From Candidatus Galloscillospira stercoripullorum (lineage in GTDB: Bacteria; Bacillota; Clostridia; Oscillospirales; Oscillospiraceae), in contig DVLB01000089.1 in the NCBI GenBank assembly GCA_018715695.1, positions 1 to 62,611 on the forward strand: 62,611 nt of DNA, written 5' to 3'. The notes under the pieces were generated by a model. That model was not told the origin of the DNA, did no database searches, and saw nothing but the letters and a program-made list of their open reading frames with translations. Below are positions 20,213 to 30,964 of the stretch, piece by piece. Made by a program: the position numbers and the translations under genes. How positions within the stretch are numbered: position 1 is the stretch's first letter; each line of letters opens with the position of its first letter.

Positions 20213-20632
20213 TCAGGCCTTGGGAGGCATGACGGTGGCCATACCGGTAATGACGGTCTCGCCCTTCTGGTTGGTGACCACGGTCTCCAGCTTCAGGCGG
20301 TTCTTCTCCTCGATGCGCTCCACCACGGTGGCGGTAGCGGTGACGGTGTCACCGATGAAGACGGGCTTGAGGAACTTGAGCTCCTGGCCCATGTAGATGG
20401 TGCCGGGGCCGGGCAGGTAGTTGCCCAGGACGTTGGAGATGAAGCCGGCGGAAAGCATGCCGTGGGCAATGCGCTGGCCGAACATGCTCTTGCCGGCCTC
20501 CACGGCGTTCATGTGAGCGGGATTGAAGTCGCCGCTGATGCCGGCGAAGAGGGTGATGTCCGCTTCGGTAATGGTCTTGCTGAAGGAGGCGGAGTCGCCG
20601 AGCTTGATCTCTTGCATGGTAAGGCCTTTCAT
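20213..20632 (-). CDS. MaoC-like (R)-specific enoyl-CoA hydratase
   Basis: FAGISGDFNPAHMNAVEA...RIAHGMLSAGFISNVLGNYLPGPGTIYMGQELKFLKPVFIGDTV hot-dog hydratase motif. Confidence 0.9.
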   Translation of the reverse strand: MKGLTMQEIKLGDSASFSKTITEADITLFAGISGDFNPAHMNAVEAGKSMFGQRIAHGMLSAGFISNVLGNYLPGPGTIYMGQELKFLKPVFIGDTVTATATVVERIEEKNRLKLETVVTNQKGETVITGMATVMPPKA

Positions 20633-20676
20633 CGTTGCATTCTCCTTCTTAAATAAGTAGATTTTGAGGTGATATA

Positions 20677-20841
20677 CGAATCATCTTTCATGTCACATCA
20701 TAGACGGAACGCGGCAGTTTGTCAACCCTGTTTTTGTGTAGAATCGCACAAAAATTCTACACCTGAAAGTAAAAATAAGACTTGACAAAGGGGAGCGGTG
20801 GCAGCTATTCTAAAAGTCGGAAAGCGAATCATCTTTCATGT
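20677..20841. promoter_or_regulatory. Exact 17-bp direct repeat in divergent promoter region
   Basis: CGAATCATCTTTCATGT at 20677-20693 and 20825-20841. Confidence 0.6.
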
Positions 20842-21096
20842 TTTCCAAAAGGGCCAGAGGGCACTGGATATGATGTATTGATGCCCGACGGCTGCGTTCC
20901 GGCAAATGCTCCCGCAGGGCGGCACGGGCGCATCCCCTCCCCCACTTACTGGGGGGTGCGCCTGGGCTGCCGCCCAACTCTGTGCAGACGGACCGAGAAG
21001 GGGAGCAGCCCAAGCGCCTTCCTGAGAGATCTCGCTGCACGGCAAAGGGAAAATATTTCAAAGAAAACAGAAAAAAGGAATAGGAGGAGCATTCCA

Positions 21097-22134
21097 ATGA
21101 GCAAGCAGAATGTAAACGTGGGTATCGTGGGTCTGGGCATCTATCTCCCCAGCAAGCGGATGACCGCCAAGGAGATCTCCGAGGCTACCGGCGGCAACTG
21201 GAGCGAGGACGCCGTCATCAACAAGCTGGGTATCGTGGAGAAGTGCGTTCCCTCCGCCGATCCCTGTGACGGGACCCAGGAGATGGGCGCTCTGGCCGCG
21301 CTGGACTGCCTGAAGAACACCGGAGTGGACCCTCTGGAGATCGACGCCATCCTCTGCATTACTGAGGAGTGGAAGGAGTATCCCCTGACCACCTCCGCCT
21401 GCTATGTTCAGGACCGGATCGGGGCCAAGAACGCCTGGGGCATCGACGTGCAGAATCGCTGCTGCACCTGCGTGTCCGCCATGAAGATGGCCAAGGACAT
21501 GCTCATCGCCGACGACGAGATCAACACCGTCCTCATCTGCGGCGGCTACCGCAACTGCGATCTCATCGATTACACCGACAACAACGTCTCCTTCATGTAT
21601 AACCTGGCTGCCGGCGGCGGCGCCATTCTGATGAAGAAGAATTATAATAAGAACCTGCTGCTGGGTACCCACCTGATGAGCGACGGCTCCGTGGTCCATA
21701 CCTGCGGCGCGAAGGTGGGCGGCATCGCCGAGCCCGCCACTGCGGAGAACATCCAGGAGCTCTATAAGCTGCGTCTGATGGACTCCCCCAAGATGAAGGG
21801 CCTGCTCAACAGCGTTTCTATGCCCAACTGGTATCACTGCATCGACGAGGCGCTGCGCAAGTCCGGTATGACCCGCGCCGACATCGGCTATCTGGACATC
21901 CTGCACATCAAGCGTTCCGGCCACAAGGGCATGCTCGCCGACCTGGGCCTGAGCGAGGATAAGACCATCTACCTGGAGAACTACGGCCATGTGGGCCAGA
22001 TCGACCAGATCCTCTCTCTGAAGCTGGCGCTGGAGCAGGGCAAGGTGAAGGACGGCACCGTGCTGACCATGATTGCCGCAGGCATCGGCTACACCTGGGC
22101 GGCCAACGTGATCAAGTGGGGGGACGCTGAGTGA
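21097..22134 (+). CDS. 3-oxoacyl-ACP synthase III (FabH)-like / thiolase-superfamily enzyme
   Basis: GIVGLGIYLPSKRMTAKEI, active-site-like DVQNRCCTCVSAMKMA, LHIKRSGHKGM, YGHVGQIDQ; ATG at 21097 after TAGGAGGAG. Confidence 0.85.
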   Translation: MSKQNVNVGIVGLGIYLPSKRMTAKEISEATGGNWSEDAVINKLGIVEKCVPSADPCDGTQEMGALAALDCLKNTGVDPLEIDAILCITEEWKEYPLTTSACYVQDRIGAKNAWGIDVQNRCCTCVSAMKMAKDMLIADDEINTVLICGGYRNCDLIDYTDNNVSFMYNLAAGGGAILMKKNYNKNLLLGTHLMSDGSVVHTCGAKVGGIAEPATAENIQELYKLRLMDSPKMKGLLNSVSMPNWYHCIDEALRKSGMTRADIGYLDILHIKRSGHKGMLADLGLSEDKTIYLENYGHVGQIDQILSLKLALEQGKVKDGTVLTMIAAGIGYTWAANVIKWGDAE

Positions 22135-23006
22135 GTACTTTTCTCCAACTGCTGCTCAAAGGCCTTGAAACGGGCGCCATCTACGCCCTGGCCTCTCTGG
22201 GCATTATCATCGTGTATCGAACCAACTTCATGATCAACTTCGCCCAGGGCACCATGGGCATGTTCGGGGCGTACATCGTCACCGTCATCTTTGCCAAGAT
22301 GAACCTGCCTCTGGTTTTGTGCATCCTGCTGGGCATCATCGCAGGCATCCTCATCGGCTTTGTGGTGGACTTTGTCATCATCCGCCGGACCAAACGGGTC
22401 AGCGGCAGTGGCAAGGAGATCATCACCCTGGGCATGATGATGATCTTCCTGGGTATTGCCCCGCTGATCTTCGGCGTGGAGCCCATGCGCCTGCCCAAGC
22501 TTATTGAGAGCGGCAACGTGTCCATCCTGGGCGCCAGCATCACGCTCAACGGCCTGTTCAACATCATCTTCGGCCTGGGCGTCACCGTGGCGCTGTTCCT
22601 GATCCTCCAGAAGACCAAGCTGGGCCTGGCCATCCGGACCACCGCCTCCAGCGAGCGCACCGCCCGCCTCATGGGTGTGCCCACCAAGCTGGTGACCCTG
22701 TTCGCCTGGGCTCTGGCCATGGTGCTGGGCACTCTGGCCGGTGTCATGGTGGCCCCCATGACTTCGGTGACCACCGCCCTGATGGACACCGTGCAGGTTA
22801 GCGCCTTCATCGCCTGCGTGCTGGGTGGCTTCCAGACCTTCTACGGGCCTGTGATCGGCGCGTACATCATTGCCATCCTGGGCAATATGCTCTCCTACTA
22901 TTGGAGCGACGTCTGGGGCCAGCAGATCCTCTACATCGCCATCATCATCTTCATTATCTTCAAGCCCGTGGGCCTGGTGGGCAAGAAGACCATCAAGAAA
23001 GTGTAA
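22131..23006 (+). CDS. Branched-chain amino acid-type ABC transporter permease (LivH-like), copy 1
   Basis: GLETGAIYALASLGIIIVYRTNFMINFAQGTMGMFGAY, EAA-like GFQTFYGPVIGAYI. Confidence 0.92.
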   Translation: MSTFLQLLLKGLETGAIYALASLGIIIVYRTNFMINFAQGTMGMFGAYIVTVIFAKMNLPLVLCILLGIIAGILIGFVVDFVIIRRTKRVSGSGKEIITLGMMMIFLGIAPLIFGVEPMRLPKLIESGNVSILGASITLNGLFNIIFGLGVTVALFLILQKTKLGLAIRTTASSERTARLMGVPTKLVTLFAWALAMVLGTLAGVMVAPMTSVTTALMDTVQVSAFIACVLGGFQTFYGPVIGAYIIAILGNMLSYYWSDVWGQQILYIAIIIFIIFKPVGLVGKKTIKKV

Positions 23007-23021
23007 AGGGGGGGACGAAAG

Positions 23022-24077
23022 ATGGGAAACACTCCGCTGGCCACGGCCAACCGGTCTCTTGCCTGGCGCCTGTGGCACAATCATAACCTGCGTTTCGTCC
23101 TCTTCGGACTGGTGATCGCTACCGTTCCCCTGTGGGTGAGCATGGGTGTGTTCAAGACCTCTTGGCTGGGCATCCTGGGCGGCACCGTGATCTACGCCAT
23201 CGCGGCCCAGGGCATGAACCTGCTGCTGGGTTACTCCGGCCTTATCTCTCTGGGCACCGCCGGCTTCATGGGCCTGGGCGCCTACATAAGCGCGTACGTC
23301 ACCGGCGATATGGGCCTGCCCTGGGAGGTGGGCATCATCGCCGCTGTGGTTATCTGCCTGATCCTGGGCCTGCTGGTGGGTCTTGCGTCCCTGCGCATCG
23401 AGGGCCTGTATCTGGGCATCGTGACGCTGTGCGTGGCCGAGGTGCTGCGCAAGACCTTCGATGAGTTCACCGCGATCACCGGCGGCTTCTCCGGCAAGTC
23501 CGCCAACTTCCCCACTCTGCTGGGCTTGTTCAAGCTCAACCAGGGCCAGACCTTCGTTCTGCTGGTGGTGGTCATGGTGCTCATCATGATGCTCACCTGG
23601 AACCTGGTCCACGGCCAGCTGGGCCGTGCCTTCCACGCCATGCGGGGCAGCCAGGTGGCCGCCCAGGCCATGGGCGTGTCCCTGATGAAGTACCGCCTGG
23701 TGTCCTTTGCCCTGGCCACTGCCTTCGCGGCCCTGGCCGGCGCGCTCTACGCCCACTTCACCCGCTTCGTCTACCCCAGCACCTGGGCCCTGACCCTGTC
23801 CCTGAACATTCTGGCCATGGTCATCATCGGCGGTCCCCGCAGCATCTACGGTATGTTCTGGGGCGCGCTGGTGGTCTATGCGGTGCCCGATTTGTTCCTC
23901 AAGCAGATCCCGGTCATCGGTGACATCGGCGGTCTTGCCTATGTGTTCTCCGGCGTGCTGATCATCCTGGTGGTACTCTTCTACCCCGGCGGCGTGGTCA
24001 ATATCGCCCAGGACGTCAAGAAGCTGCTGCGAAAGATCACCGGGAAAGGGAAGAAGGAGGTGAGCGGGAATGGCTAA
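23022..24077 (+). CDS. Branched-chain amino acid-type ABC transporter permease (LivM-like), copy 1
   Basis: NLLLGYSGLISLGTAGFMGLGAYISAY, GGPRSIYGMFWGALVVY. Confidence 0.92.
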   Translation: MGNTPLATANRSLAWRLWHNHNLRFVLFGLVIATVPLWVSMGVFKTSWLGILGGTVIYAIAAQGMNLLLGYSGLISLGTAGFMGLGAYISAYVTGDMGLPWEVGIIAAVVICLILGLLVGLASLRIEGLYLGIVTLCVAEVLRKTFDEFTAITGGFSGKSANFPTLLGLFKLNQGQTFVLLVVVMVLIMMLTWNLVHGQLGRAFHAMRGSQVAAQAMGVSLMKYRLVSFALATAFAALAGALYAHFTRFVYPSTWALTLSLNILAMVIIGGPRSIYGMFWGALVVYAVPDLFLKQIPVIGDIGGLAYVFSGVLIILVVLFYPGGVVNIAQDVKKLLRKITGKGKKEVSGNG

Positions 24078-24939
24078 TACCAACGTGAAGACCAGTGCTG
24101 CTCCCGCCGCCAAGGAGCCCACGCTGGCCCCCGACGAGGTGCTGCGCATTGACGGGCTGTCCATCCACTTCGGCGGCCTGAAGGCGGTGGACAATCTGTC
24201 CTTTGCCATCAAGGAGAAGGAAATCTTCGGTCTCATCGGCCCCAACGGCGCAGGCAAGACCACTGTCTTTAACTGCATCACCCAGTTCTACACCCCCAAC
24301 GCCGGCAGCGTGCTGTTCCGCACCAACAGCGGCGCAGTGGAGAACCTGGTGGGCAAGCCGGTCCACACCATCATCCGCAAGGGCCTGGTGCGTACCTTCC
24401 AAAACGTGGAGCTCATTCCCGAGCTGTCCATCATTGACAACGTGCTCATCGGCGCCCACTCCGACTTCAAGTGCGGCATGTTCTCTCAGGCTCTCAAGCT
24501 GCCCGGCGCCCGGAAAGAGGAGCGTAAGATGCGGCAGAAGGCCATGGATGTACTGGAGTTCATGGGCATCGCTGATCTGAGCGAGACTCCGTGCGGCGGC
24601 CTGCCTTACGGCATCCGCAAGAAGGTGGAGATGGCCCGCACCCTCATGTGCAACCCCAAGCTCATCATCCTGGATGAGCCGGCCGCCGGCCTCAACGACG
24701 TGGAGACCCAGCAGCTGGCAGAGACCATCTACCAGGTGCGCGACAAGTATCACTGCACCGTGCTGCTGGTGGAGCATGACATGCGTCTGGTCATGAGCAT
24801 CTGTGACCGGATCTGCGCCATCTCCTTCGGTAAGTTCCTGGCCTGCGGTACCCCTGCTGAGATCCAGCAGAACAAGCAGGTCCAGGAGGCCTACCTGGGC
24901 GTGAGCGAGGAAGCCTATGAGAAGGAGGAGAAGGTATGA
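24070..24939 (+). CDS. ABC transporter ATP-binding protein (LivG-like), copy 1
   Basis: GLIGPNGAGKTTVFNCIT, LIILDEPAAGLND; overlaps the previous gene. Confidence 0.93.
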   Translation: MANTNVKTSAAPAAKEPTLAPDEVLRIDGLSIHFGGLKAVDNLSFAIKEKEIFGLIGPNGAGKTTVFNCITQFYTPNAGSVLFRTNSGAVENLVGKPVHTIIRKGLVRTFQNVELIPELSIIDNVLIGAHSDFKCGMFSQALKLPGARKEERKMRQKAMDVLEFMGIADLSETPCGGLPYGIRKKVEMARTLMCNPKLIILDEPAAGLNDVETQQLAETIYQVRDKYHCTVLLVEHDMRLVMSICDRICAISFGKFLACGTPAEIQQNKQVQEAYLGVSEEAYEKEEKV

Positions 24940-25658
24940 GCGGAAAAACGATCCTTTCCCTCCAGGGCCTCAAGGTGCGCTACGGTCCCATTGAGGCTCT
25001 CAAGGGCATCAACATCGACGTGCCCGAGGGCTCCGTGGTGGCTCTGCTGGGCGCCAACGGCGCCGGCAAGACCACGACCCTCCAGACCATCTCCGGTCTG
25101 GTGGAGGCCTCTGAGGGCAAGATCATCTATGAAGGCAAGGACATTACCCGCATGGAGCCGGAGAAGATTGCCGGCATGGGTATTGCTCAGTCTCCCGAGG
25201 GCCGTCAGATCTTCCCGGATCTGACGGTGCTGGAGAACCTGCGGGTGGGTGCCTTCACGGTGAAGGAACGCAAGGTCATCCAGCAGTGCTTCGAGCGTGT
25301 CTACCGGCACTTCCCGCTGCTCAAAGAGCGCGCCAAGCAGCTGGCGGGTACCCTGTCGGGCGGCGAGCTGCAGATGCTGGCCATTGCCCGGGCCCTCATG
25401 TCCAACCCCAAGGTGCTGCTGCTGGATGAGCCCTCCCTGGGCCTGGCCCCCCTCATCGTGCAGAACATCTTCTCCATCATCAACGAGATCAAGAAGGAGG
25501 GCACCACGGTGGTCATCGTGGAGCAAAACGCCCTCCAGACCCTGAAGATCGCCGACTACGGCTATGTCCTGGAGATCGGCGAGATCAATATCTCCGGTGA
25601 GGCCAGTGTCCTCATCAAGGACCAGCGCCTGGTGGAGGCCTACCTGGGCACCCAGTAA
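24936..25658 (+). CDS. ABC transporter ATP-binding protein (LivF-like), copy 1
   Basis: ALLGANGAGKTTTLQTISGL, LSGGELQMLAIARALM, LLLDEPSLGLAP. Confidence 0.93.
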   Translation: MSGKTILSLQGLKVRYGPIEALKGINIDVPEGSVVALLGANGAGKTTTLQTISGLVEASEGKIIYEGKDITRMEPEKIAGMGIAQSPEGRQIFPDLTVLENLRVGAFTVKERKVIQQCFERVYRHFPLLKERAKQLAGTLSGGELQMLAIARALMSNPKVLLLDEPSLGLAPLIVQNIFSIINEIKKEGTTVVIVEQNALQTLKIADYGYVLEIGEINISGEASVLIKDQRLVEAYLGTQ

Positions 25659-25722
25659 GGTCTGATATGGTATTTCCGCGCTCTGTGCGCGCAATACGAA
25701 ATCAAAATTAGGAGGTAAACCA

Positions 25723-26994
25723 ATGAAAAAGCGACTGCTTTCCCTGCTCCTTGCCGGCGCCATGGTGTTTGCTCTGGCCGCCTGCAACAACAACGACAAC
25801 CCTTCTGGCGGAAACACCGATCCCACTGACAATCCCGGCACCACCGTCGAGAATGCTCAGGGCGTGACCGACACCGAGGTTCTGGTGGCCAACACCGCCG
25901 CTGTGTCCGGCGCCTACGCCAGCGTGGGCCTGCCCTTCCTGGCCGCTATCGAGGCTTACTTCGAGATGGTCAACTCCGAGGGCGGCATCGACGGCCGCAA
26001 GATCACCTTCCTGCATGAGGACGACGAGTTCGATCCCCAGAAGGGCCGCGCCTACCTGCAGCAGATGGTGGAGGACGAGAAGGTCTTCGCCATCGTGGGC
26101 CACTTCGGCACCCCCGTGGTGTCTGCCACTCTGGACGACCTGAAGAGCTACGGCATCCCCTCCGTGTACTTCGCCACCGGTATCGGCCAGCTCTTCGCCG
26201 AGAACGCCACCACCAATGAGGAAGGCTACAACATCTTCCCCATCCAGCCCCTGTACATCACCGAGGGCCAGGTCATGGTGGCCCGCGGCGTCGGTAACTT
26301 CGACGCCAAGAAGATCGGCGTGATCTACACCAACGACGACGCCGGCATGAACATGCTGGAGGGCGCCGAGGCCAAGGCCGCTGAGCTGGGCGTGGAGCTG
26401 GTCTCCGCTCAGGTCACCCCCGGTGCCACCGACGTGTCCGCCGCTGTCACCTCCATCAAGGGCGAGGGCGTTGACTTTGTCATCGTGGCCGCCATCCAGG
26501 CCACCATGCCCACCATCGTCAAGGAGATGGCCAACCAGAACATGACCGTGCCCGCCATCACCACCTACGTCTGCGCCGCCGTCAGCATCACCGAGCAGAT
26601 CGCTGCCGACATCGCCGGCAAGTTCGACGTGTACGCCAGCAGCTGGAAGATCCGCGATGAGGACCACGCCGACGACGTGGCTGCCTTCACCGAGTGGATG
26701 CCCGAGGAGTACGTGGAGAACACCGACGCCGAGTCCGGCTGGGTGGCCGCCCACGTGTTCTGCGAAGGCCTGCGCCGCCTGGAGGGCGAGGCTGTGACCT
26801 GGGAGTCCTACATGGCGGCCCTGGAAGAGGCCCCCATCGAGATCCCCTTCGGCGGCAGCATCGACTTCTCCAACGGCCAGCGTATGGGCGTGCAGTCCAT
26901 GCTGCTGTCCAAGTGCAACCCCGACGTGGAGGGCGGCTGGGAGGTCGTCTATCCCATGGAGGATATGGCTACTATCGTGGCTAACGCTCAGTAA
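25723..26994 (+). CDS. ABC transporter substrate-binding lipoprotein (LivK-like), copy 1
   Basis: Lipobox LAAC, GVTDTEVLVANTAAVSGAYASVG, periplasmic-binding fold type I pattern. Confidence 0.9.
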   Translation: MKKRLLSLLLAGAMVFALAACNNNDNPSGGNTDPTDNPGTTVENAQGVTDTEVLVANTAAVSGAYASVGLPFLAAIEAYFEMVNSEGGIDGRKITFLHEDDEFDPQKGRAYLQQMVEDEKVFAIVGHFGTPVVSATLDDLKSYGIPSVYFATGIGQLFAENATTNEEGYNIFPIQPLYITEGQVMVARGVGNFDAKKIGVIYTNDDAGMNMLEGAEAKAAELGVELVSAQVTPGATDVSAAVTSIKGEGVDFVIVAAIQATMPTIVKEMANQNMTVPAITTYVCAAVSITEQIAADIAGKFDVYASSWKIRDEDHADDVAAFTEWMPEEYVENTDAESGWVAAHVFCEGLRRLEGEAVTWESYMAALEEAPIEIPFGGSIDFSNGQRMGVQSMLLSKCNPDVEGGWEVVYPMEDMATIVANAQ

Positions 26995-27031
26995 GACTAC
27001 TGGCACTGTAAGCTCAAAAAGACTGTGTACG

Positions 27032-27066
27032 ACACCCCCGGGGGAGCTCTCGTCCCCCGGGGGCGT
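27032..27066 (+). terminator. Strong GC hairpin between the two transporter operons
   Basis: ACACCCCCGGGGGA...TCCCCCGGGGGCGT; no clear U tract. Confidence 0.5.
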
Positions 27067-27234
27067 ATGCGGCAGGACGGATCCATGGGCCCCGGGGCGT
27101 CCGGGGGCACGGGGATGTGTCCCGCGGCAGCGGAACACGATATTCGAGGACGGAGGTAAAATGCCAATGAAAAGACTGAATCCAGGCACAGGGAAGCGCC
27201 TCACCGCTGTGCTGACAGCAGGAGGTGAGGAGAA

Positions 27235-28173
27235 ATGATGCTGGCCGCCTTTTTCTCCACGCTGTGCGGTACGCTCCTCAGCGTGTGCATCACGGCCATC
27301 GCGGCGTTTGCCGTTACGCTGATCTTCAAGACCTCCACCACTACAAACTTTGCCCAGGGCTCTATCGCCGCGCTGGGCTGCTACATCACCGCCGACCTGT
27401 TCGGCAAGTATGACCTGCCGGTCTGGCTGGGTCTGTTCCCCGGTATGGTGGTGGGCGTGCTGGTGGGTCTGTTCGTGGACATCGTGATCTTCCGCAAGGG
27501 CAAGAACGTCAACGCCCTGGGTAAGCAGATCATCACCATGGGTCTTGTGTCCCTGATCTTCGGCGCTATCCCGCTGATCTTCGGCACCCCCGAGACCATT
27601 CCCTTTGAGCCCTTCTATAACACCCAGAAGGCGGGCGTGGCGCCCAACTTCATCATCCCTGCCTTCGGCGGCGAGATCGTCATCACCAAGCACTCCATCA
27701 TTTGCCTCATCATCACGGTAGTGGTGCTGGGCGCCCTGTTCCTGCTGCTCAAGTACAGCAAGTGGGGCCTGGGTGTGCGTGCCACCGCTTCCAACGAGTT
27801 CACCGCTGAGCTCATGGGTATCAACAGCCATGTGATCACCGCCGCTTCCTGGGCCATTGCGGGCGCCCTGGGCGTGCTGGCCGCGGTGATGTATGCCGGT
27901 GGCGGCACCATGATCTCCTCCGGCTTCATGACCACTGTGCAGGTCAACGCCTTCCTGGCCGGCATTCTGGGCGGCTTCTCCACCTTCTACGGCCCGGTCA
28001 TCGGCGCAGTGTGCATCCCTGTAGTCTCCAGCTGCATTGGCTTTTTGGCCAACTTCCCCGGCCTTGCCAACATCTCCCGGTGGAACATGGTCATTGTCTA
28101 TGTGCTGATGCTCATTGTCATCCTTATCCGGCCCCAGGGCCTGACCGGCAAGCCCGTGGTCAAGAAAGTGTAA
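27235..28173 (+). CDS. LivH-like ABC permease, copy 2
   Basis: IFKTSTTTNFAQGSIAALGCYITADL, GGFSTFYGPVIGAV. Confidence 0.9.
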   Translation: MMLAAFFSTLCGTLLSVCITAIAAFAVTLIFKTSTTTNFAQGSIAALGCYITADLFGKYDLPVWLGLFPGMVVGVLVGLFVDIVIFRKGKNVNALGKQIITMGLVSLIFGAIPLIFGTPETIPFEPFYNTQKAGVAPNFIIPAFGGEIVITKHSIICLIITVVVLGALFLLLKYSKWGLGVRATASNEFTAELMGINSHVITAASWAIAGALGVLAAVMYAGGGTMISSGFMTTVQVNAFLAGILGGFSTFYGPVIGAVCIPVVSSCIGFLANFPGLANISRWNMVIVYVLMLIVILIRPQGLTGKPVVKKV

Positions 28174-28189
28174 GGGGGCCAGAGAGAAT

Positions 28190-29209
28190 ATGAAGAAAAA
28201 GAATCCTGTGGTGGATTTCCTGCGAAATCCCCTTTCCCAGATCATCATCTTTGTGGTGATCGTGGCGCTCATCGAGTTTTTGTCCATGGCAGGCCTGATC
28301 TCCTCGTCCTTCGTGCAGGCGGTGGGCAATACCATGATCTATGCCATCATCGCCATCGGCTTCTGCCTGCTGCTGGGTTATTCCGGCCTTGCCTCTCTGG
28401 GCACCGGCGGCTTCATCGGCATCGGCGCCTATGTGGCCTTCTATGTGATCCAGGAGTTTAACCTGCCCTATATCGTGGCTCTGCTGGCCGCCATTGTGGC
28501 CTCCATCGTCATCGGCGTGGTGGTGGGCTTCATCTCTCTGCGCATCGAGGGCATCTACCTGGCCATCCTGACCCTGGGCCTGTCGGAGATCATCCGCAAC
28601 CTGCTCATGGTCATCAAGTCCACCGTAAAGATCGACGTGGACCATGTCCGCCTCTTCGGTCTGAAGATTGGGGACCAGGGCGCCTACTTCCTGATCCTGT
28701 TCACCTTCGCGCTGCTCATGTGGCTGCTCTCCAACCTCATTAACAGCCCCACGGGCCGGGCCATGCTGGCCATGAAGAACTCCACCTCGGCGGCTCAGGC
28801 CATGGGCATCTCCCTGATGAAGTTCCGTCTGCTGGCCTTCGTCATCTCCATCATCTTCGCCGGCATCGGCGGTGTGCTGTACATGATGTTCATCCGCACC
28901 ATCACTACCTCCACCTCCACGCTGCTCACGCTGACCACCTCCCTGAATATTCTGGGCGCGGTGATCATCGGCGGCGCAAAGAGTCTGTGGGGGACTACCT
29001 TCGGCGTGTTCATTATCTATGGCCTCCAGGCCATGTTCCTGAGCAAGATCCCCTTCTTTGTGGAGAATCCCGCCTTTATCATCCTGGTGACCGGTGTGCT
29101 CATCATCGTGGTGGTTATGTTCTTCCCCGGCGGCTTTGCTCAGATTGCCAGTCAGGTGACTGCCAAGATTAAGAGCAAGCGGGCCCAGGGCGGAAAGGAG
29201 GCGGCCTAA
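28190..29209 (+). CDS. LivM-like ABC permease, copy 2
   Basis: LLLGYSGLASLGTGGFIGIGAYVAFYV, LRIEGIYLAILTLGLSEIIRN. Confidence 0.9.
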   Translation: MKKKNPVVDFLRNPLSQIIIFVVIVALIEFLSMAGLISSSFVQAVGNTMIYAIIAIGFCLLLGYSGLASLGTGGFIGIGAYVAFYVIQEFNLPYIVALLAAIVASIVIGVVVGFISLRIEGIYLAILTLGLSEIIRNLLMVIKSTVKIDVDHVRLFGLKIGDQGAYFLILFTFALLMWLLSNLINSPTGRAMLAMKNSTSAAQAMGISLMKFRLLAFVISIIFAGIGGVLYMMFIRTITTSTSTLLTLTTSLNILGAVIIGGAKSLWGTTFGVFIIYGLQAMFLSKIPFFVENPAFIILVTGVLIIVVVMFFPGGFAQIASQVTAKIKSKRAQGGKEAA

Positions 29210-30174
29210 TGCCTGTCAGCTACAGTCATGTGGATCGTCTGCGCCGGAAGGTGCAGCTCTATGAGAGCCTGGCCCAGATGGAGCCCAAGAAGGCTGCCGC
29301 CCATGAAAAGCGGGCCGCGGCCTTCCGGGAGAAGCTCTCCCAGGCGGAGAAGGACCTGCCCCAGACCGGCCTGAAGCTGCCTGAGGGCGTGGTGCTGGAC
29401 GTGAAGGACCTGTGCATGTACTTCGGCGGCGTCAAGGCCGTGGACGGCCTGAGCTTCCAGGTAAAGAAGGGTGAGATCTTCGGCCTTATCGGCCCCAACG
29501 GCGCCGGCAAGACCACTGTCTTCAACTGCATCACCCAGTTTTACAAGCCCACCGCTGGCACGCTGCACTTTGAGAACAAGTCGGGCCAGACGGTGGACCT
29601 GAACAAGGAGAAAGTCCACGACGTGATCCTCCAGGGCATCGTGCGTACCTTCCAGAACGTGGAGGTCATCCGGGAGCTGAGCGTGCTGGATAACCTGCTC
29701 ATCGCCGGCCATCGTCAGTACACCGCCAACCTGGCCGAGCAGACCCTGCACCTGCCCATCCTCCGCCAGGAGGAGCGGGTGATCCGCGCCCGGGCCATGA
29801 AGGTGCTGGAGTTCATGGGCCTGACGGCCTACAAGGACTGGTACGCCATGGGGCTGCCCTACGGCGTGCTCAAGAAGATCGAGATCGCCCGCACCCTGAT
29901 GTGCGATCCCCAGCTCATCATTCTGGACGAGCCGGCCGCCGGCCTCAATGATTCCGAGACCGCGGAGCTTGCAAAGCTCATCCGGCGCATCCAGGAGGAG
30001 TACAAGTGTACCATCCTGCTGGTGGAGCACGATATGGGCCTGGTCATGGATATCTGCGACACCATCTGCGCCATCTCCTTCGGCAAACTGCTGGCTCTGG
30101 GTACCCCGGATGAGGTGCAGGCCAACAAGGACGTCCAGGCGGCCTACCTGGGCGACAGCGGAGAGGAGGAGTAA
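29209..30174 (+). CDS. LivG-like ABC ATPase, copy 2, with ~60-aa N-terminal extension
   Basis: GLIGPNGAGKTTVFNCITQF, LIILDEPAAGLND; extension MPVSYSHVDRLRRKVQLYESLAQMEPKKAAAHEKR... Confidence 0.9.
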   Translation: MPVSYSHVDRLRRKVQLYESLAQMEPKKAAAHEKRAAAFREKLSQAEKDLPQTGLKLPEGVVLDVKDLCMYFGGVKAVDGLSFQVKKGEIFGLIGPNGAGKTTVFNCITQFYKPTAGTLHFENKSGQTVDLNKEKVHDVILQGIVRTFQNVEVIRELSVLDNLLIAGHRQYTANLAEQTLHLPILRQEERVIRARAMKVLEFMGLTAYKDWYAMGLPYGVLKKIEIARTLMCDPQLIILDEPAAGLNDSETAELAKLIRRIQEEYKCTILLVEHDMGLVMDICDTICAISFGKLLALGTPDEVQANKDVQAAYLGDSGEEE

Positions 30175-30176
30175 GC

Positions 30177-30893
<717 letters not shown>

Positions 30894-30964
30894 GGCGTTT
30901 CAAGCAAGTCAGCAAATACCCTTCACATATGCCCCACAAATTGCAATGAAAAGGAGAGAAACAC

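Noticed and set aside
22089-24281. 730-aa minus-strand ORF
   Set aside because: Antisense to livH/livM; His/Gln/Gly-rich low-complexity translation typical of the complement of GC-biased coding DNA; the plus strand has clear families.
25708-28335. 875-aa minus-strand ORF
   Set aside because: Antisense shadow of livK1 and livH2; no recognisable domains.
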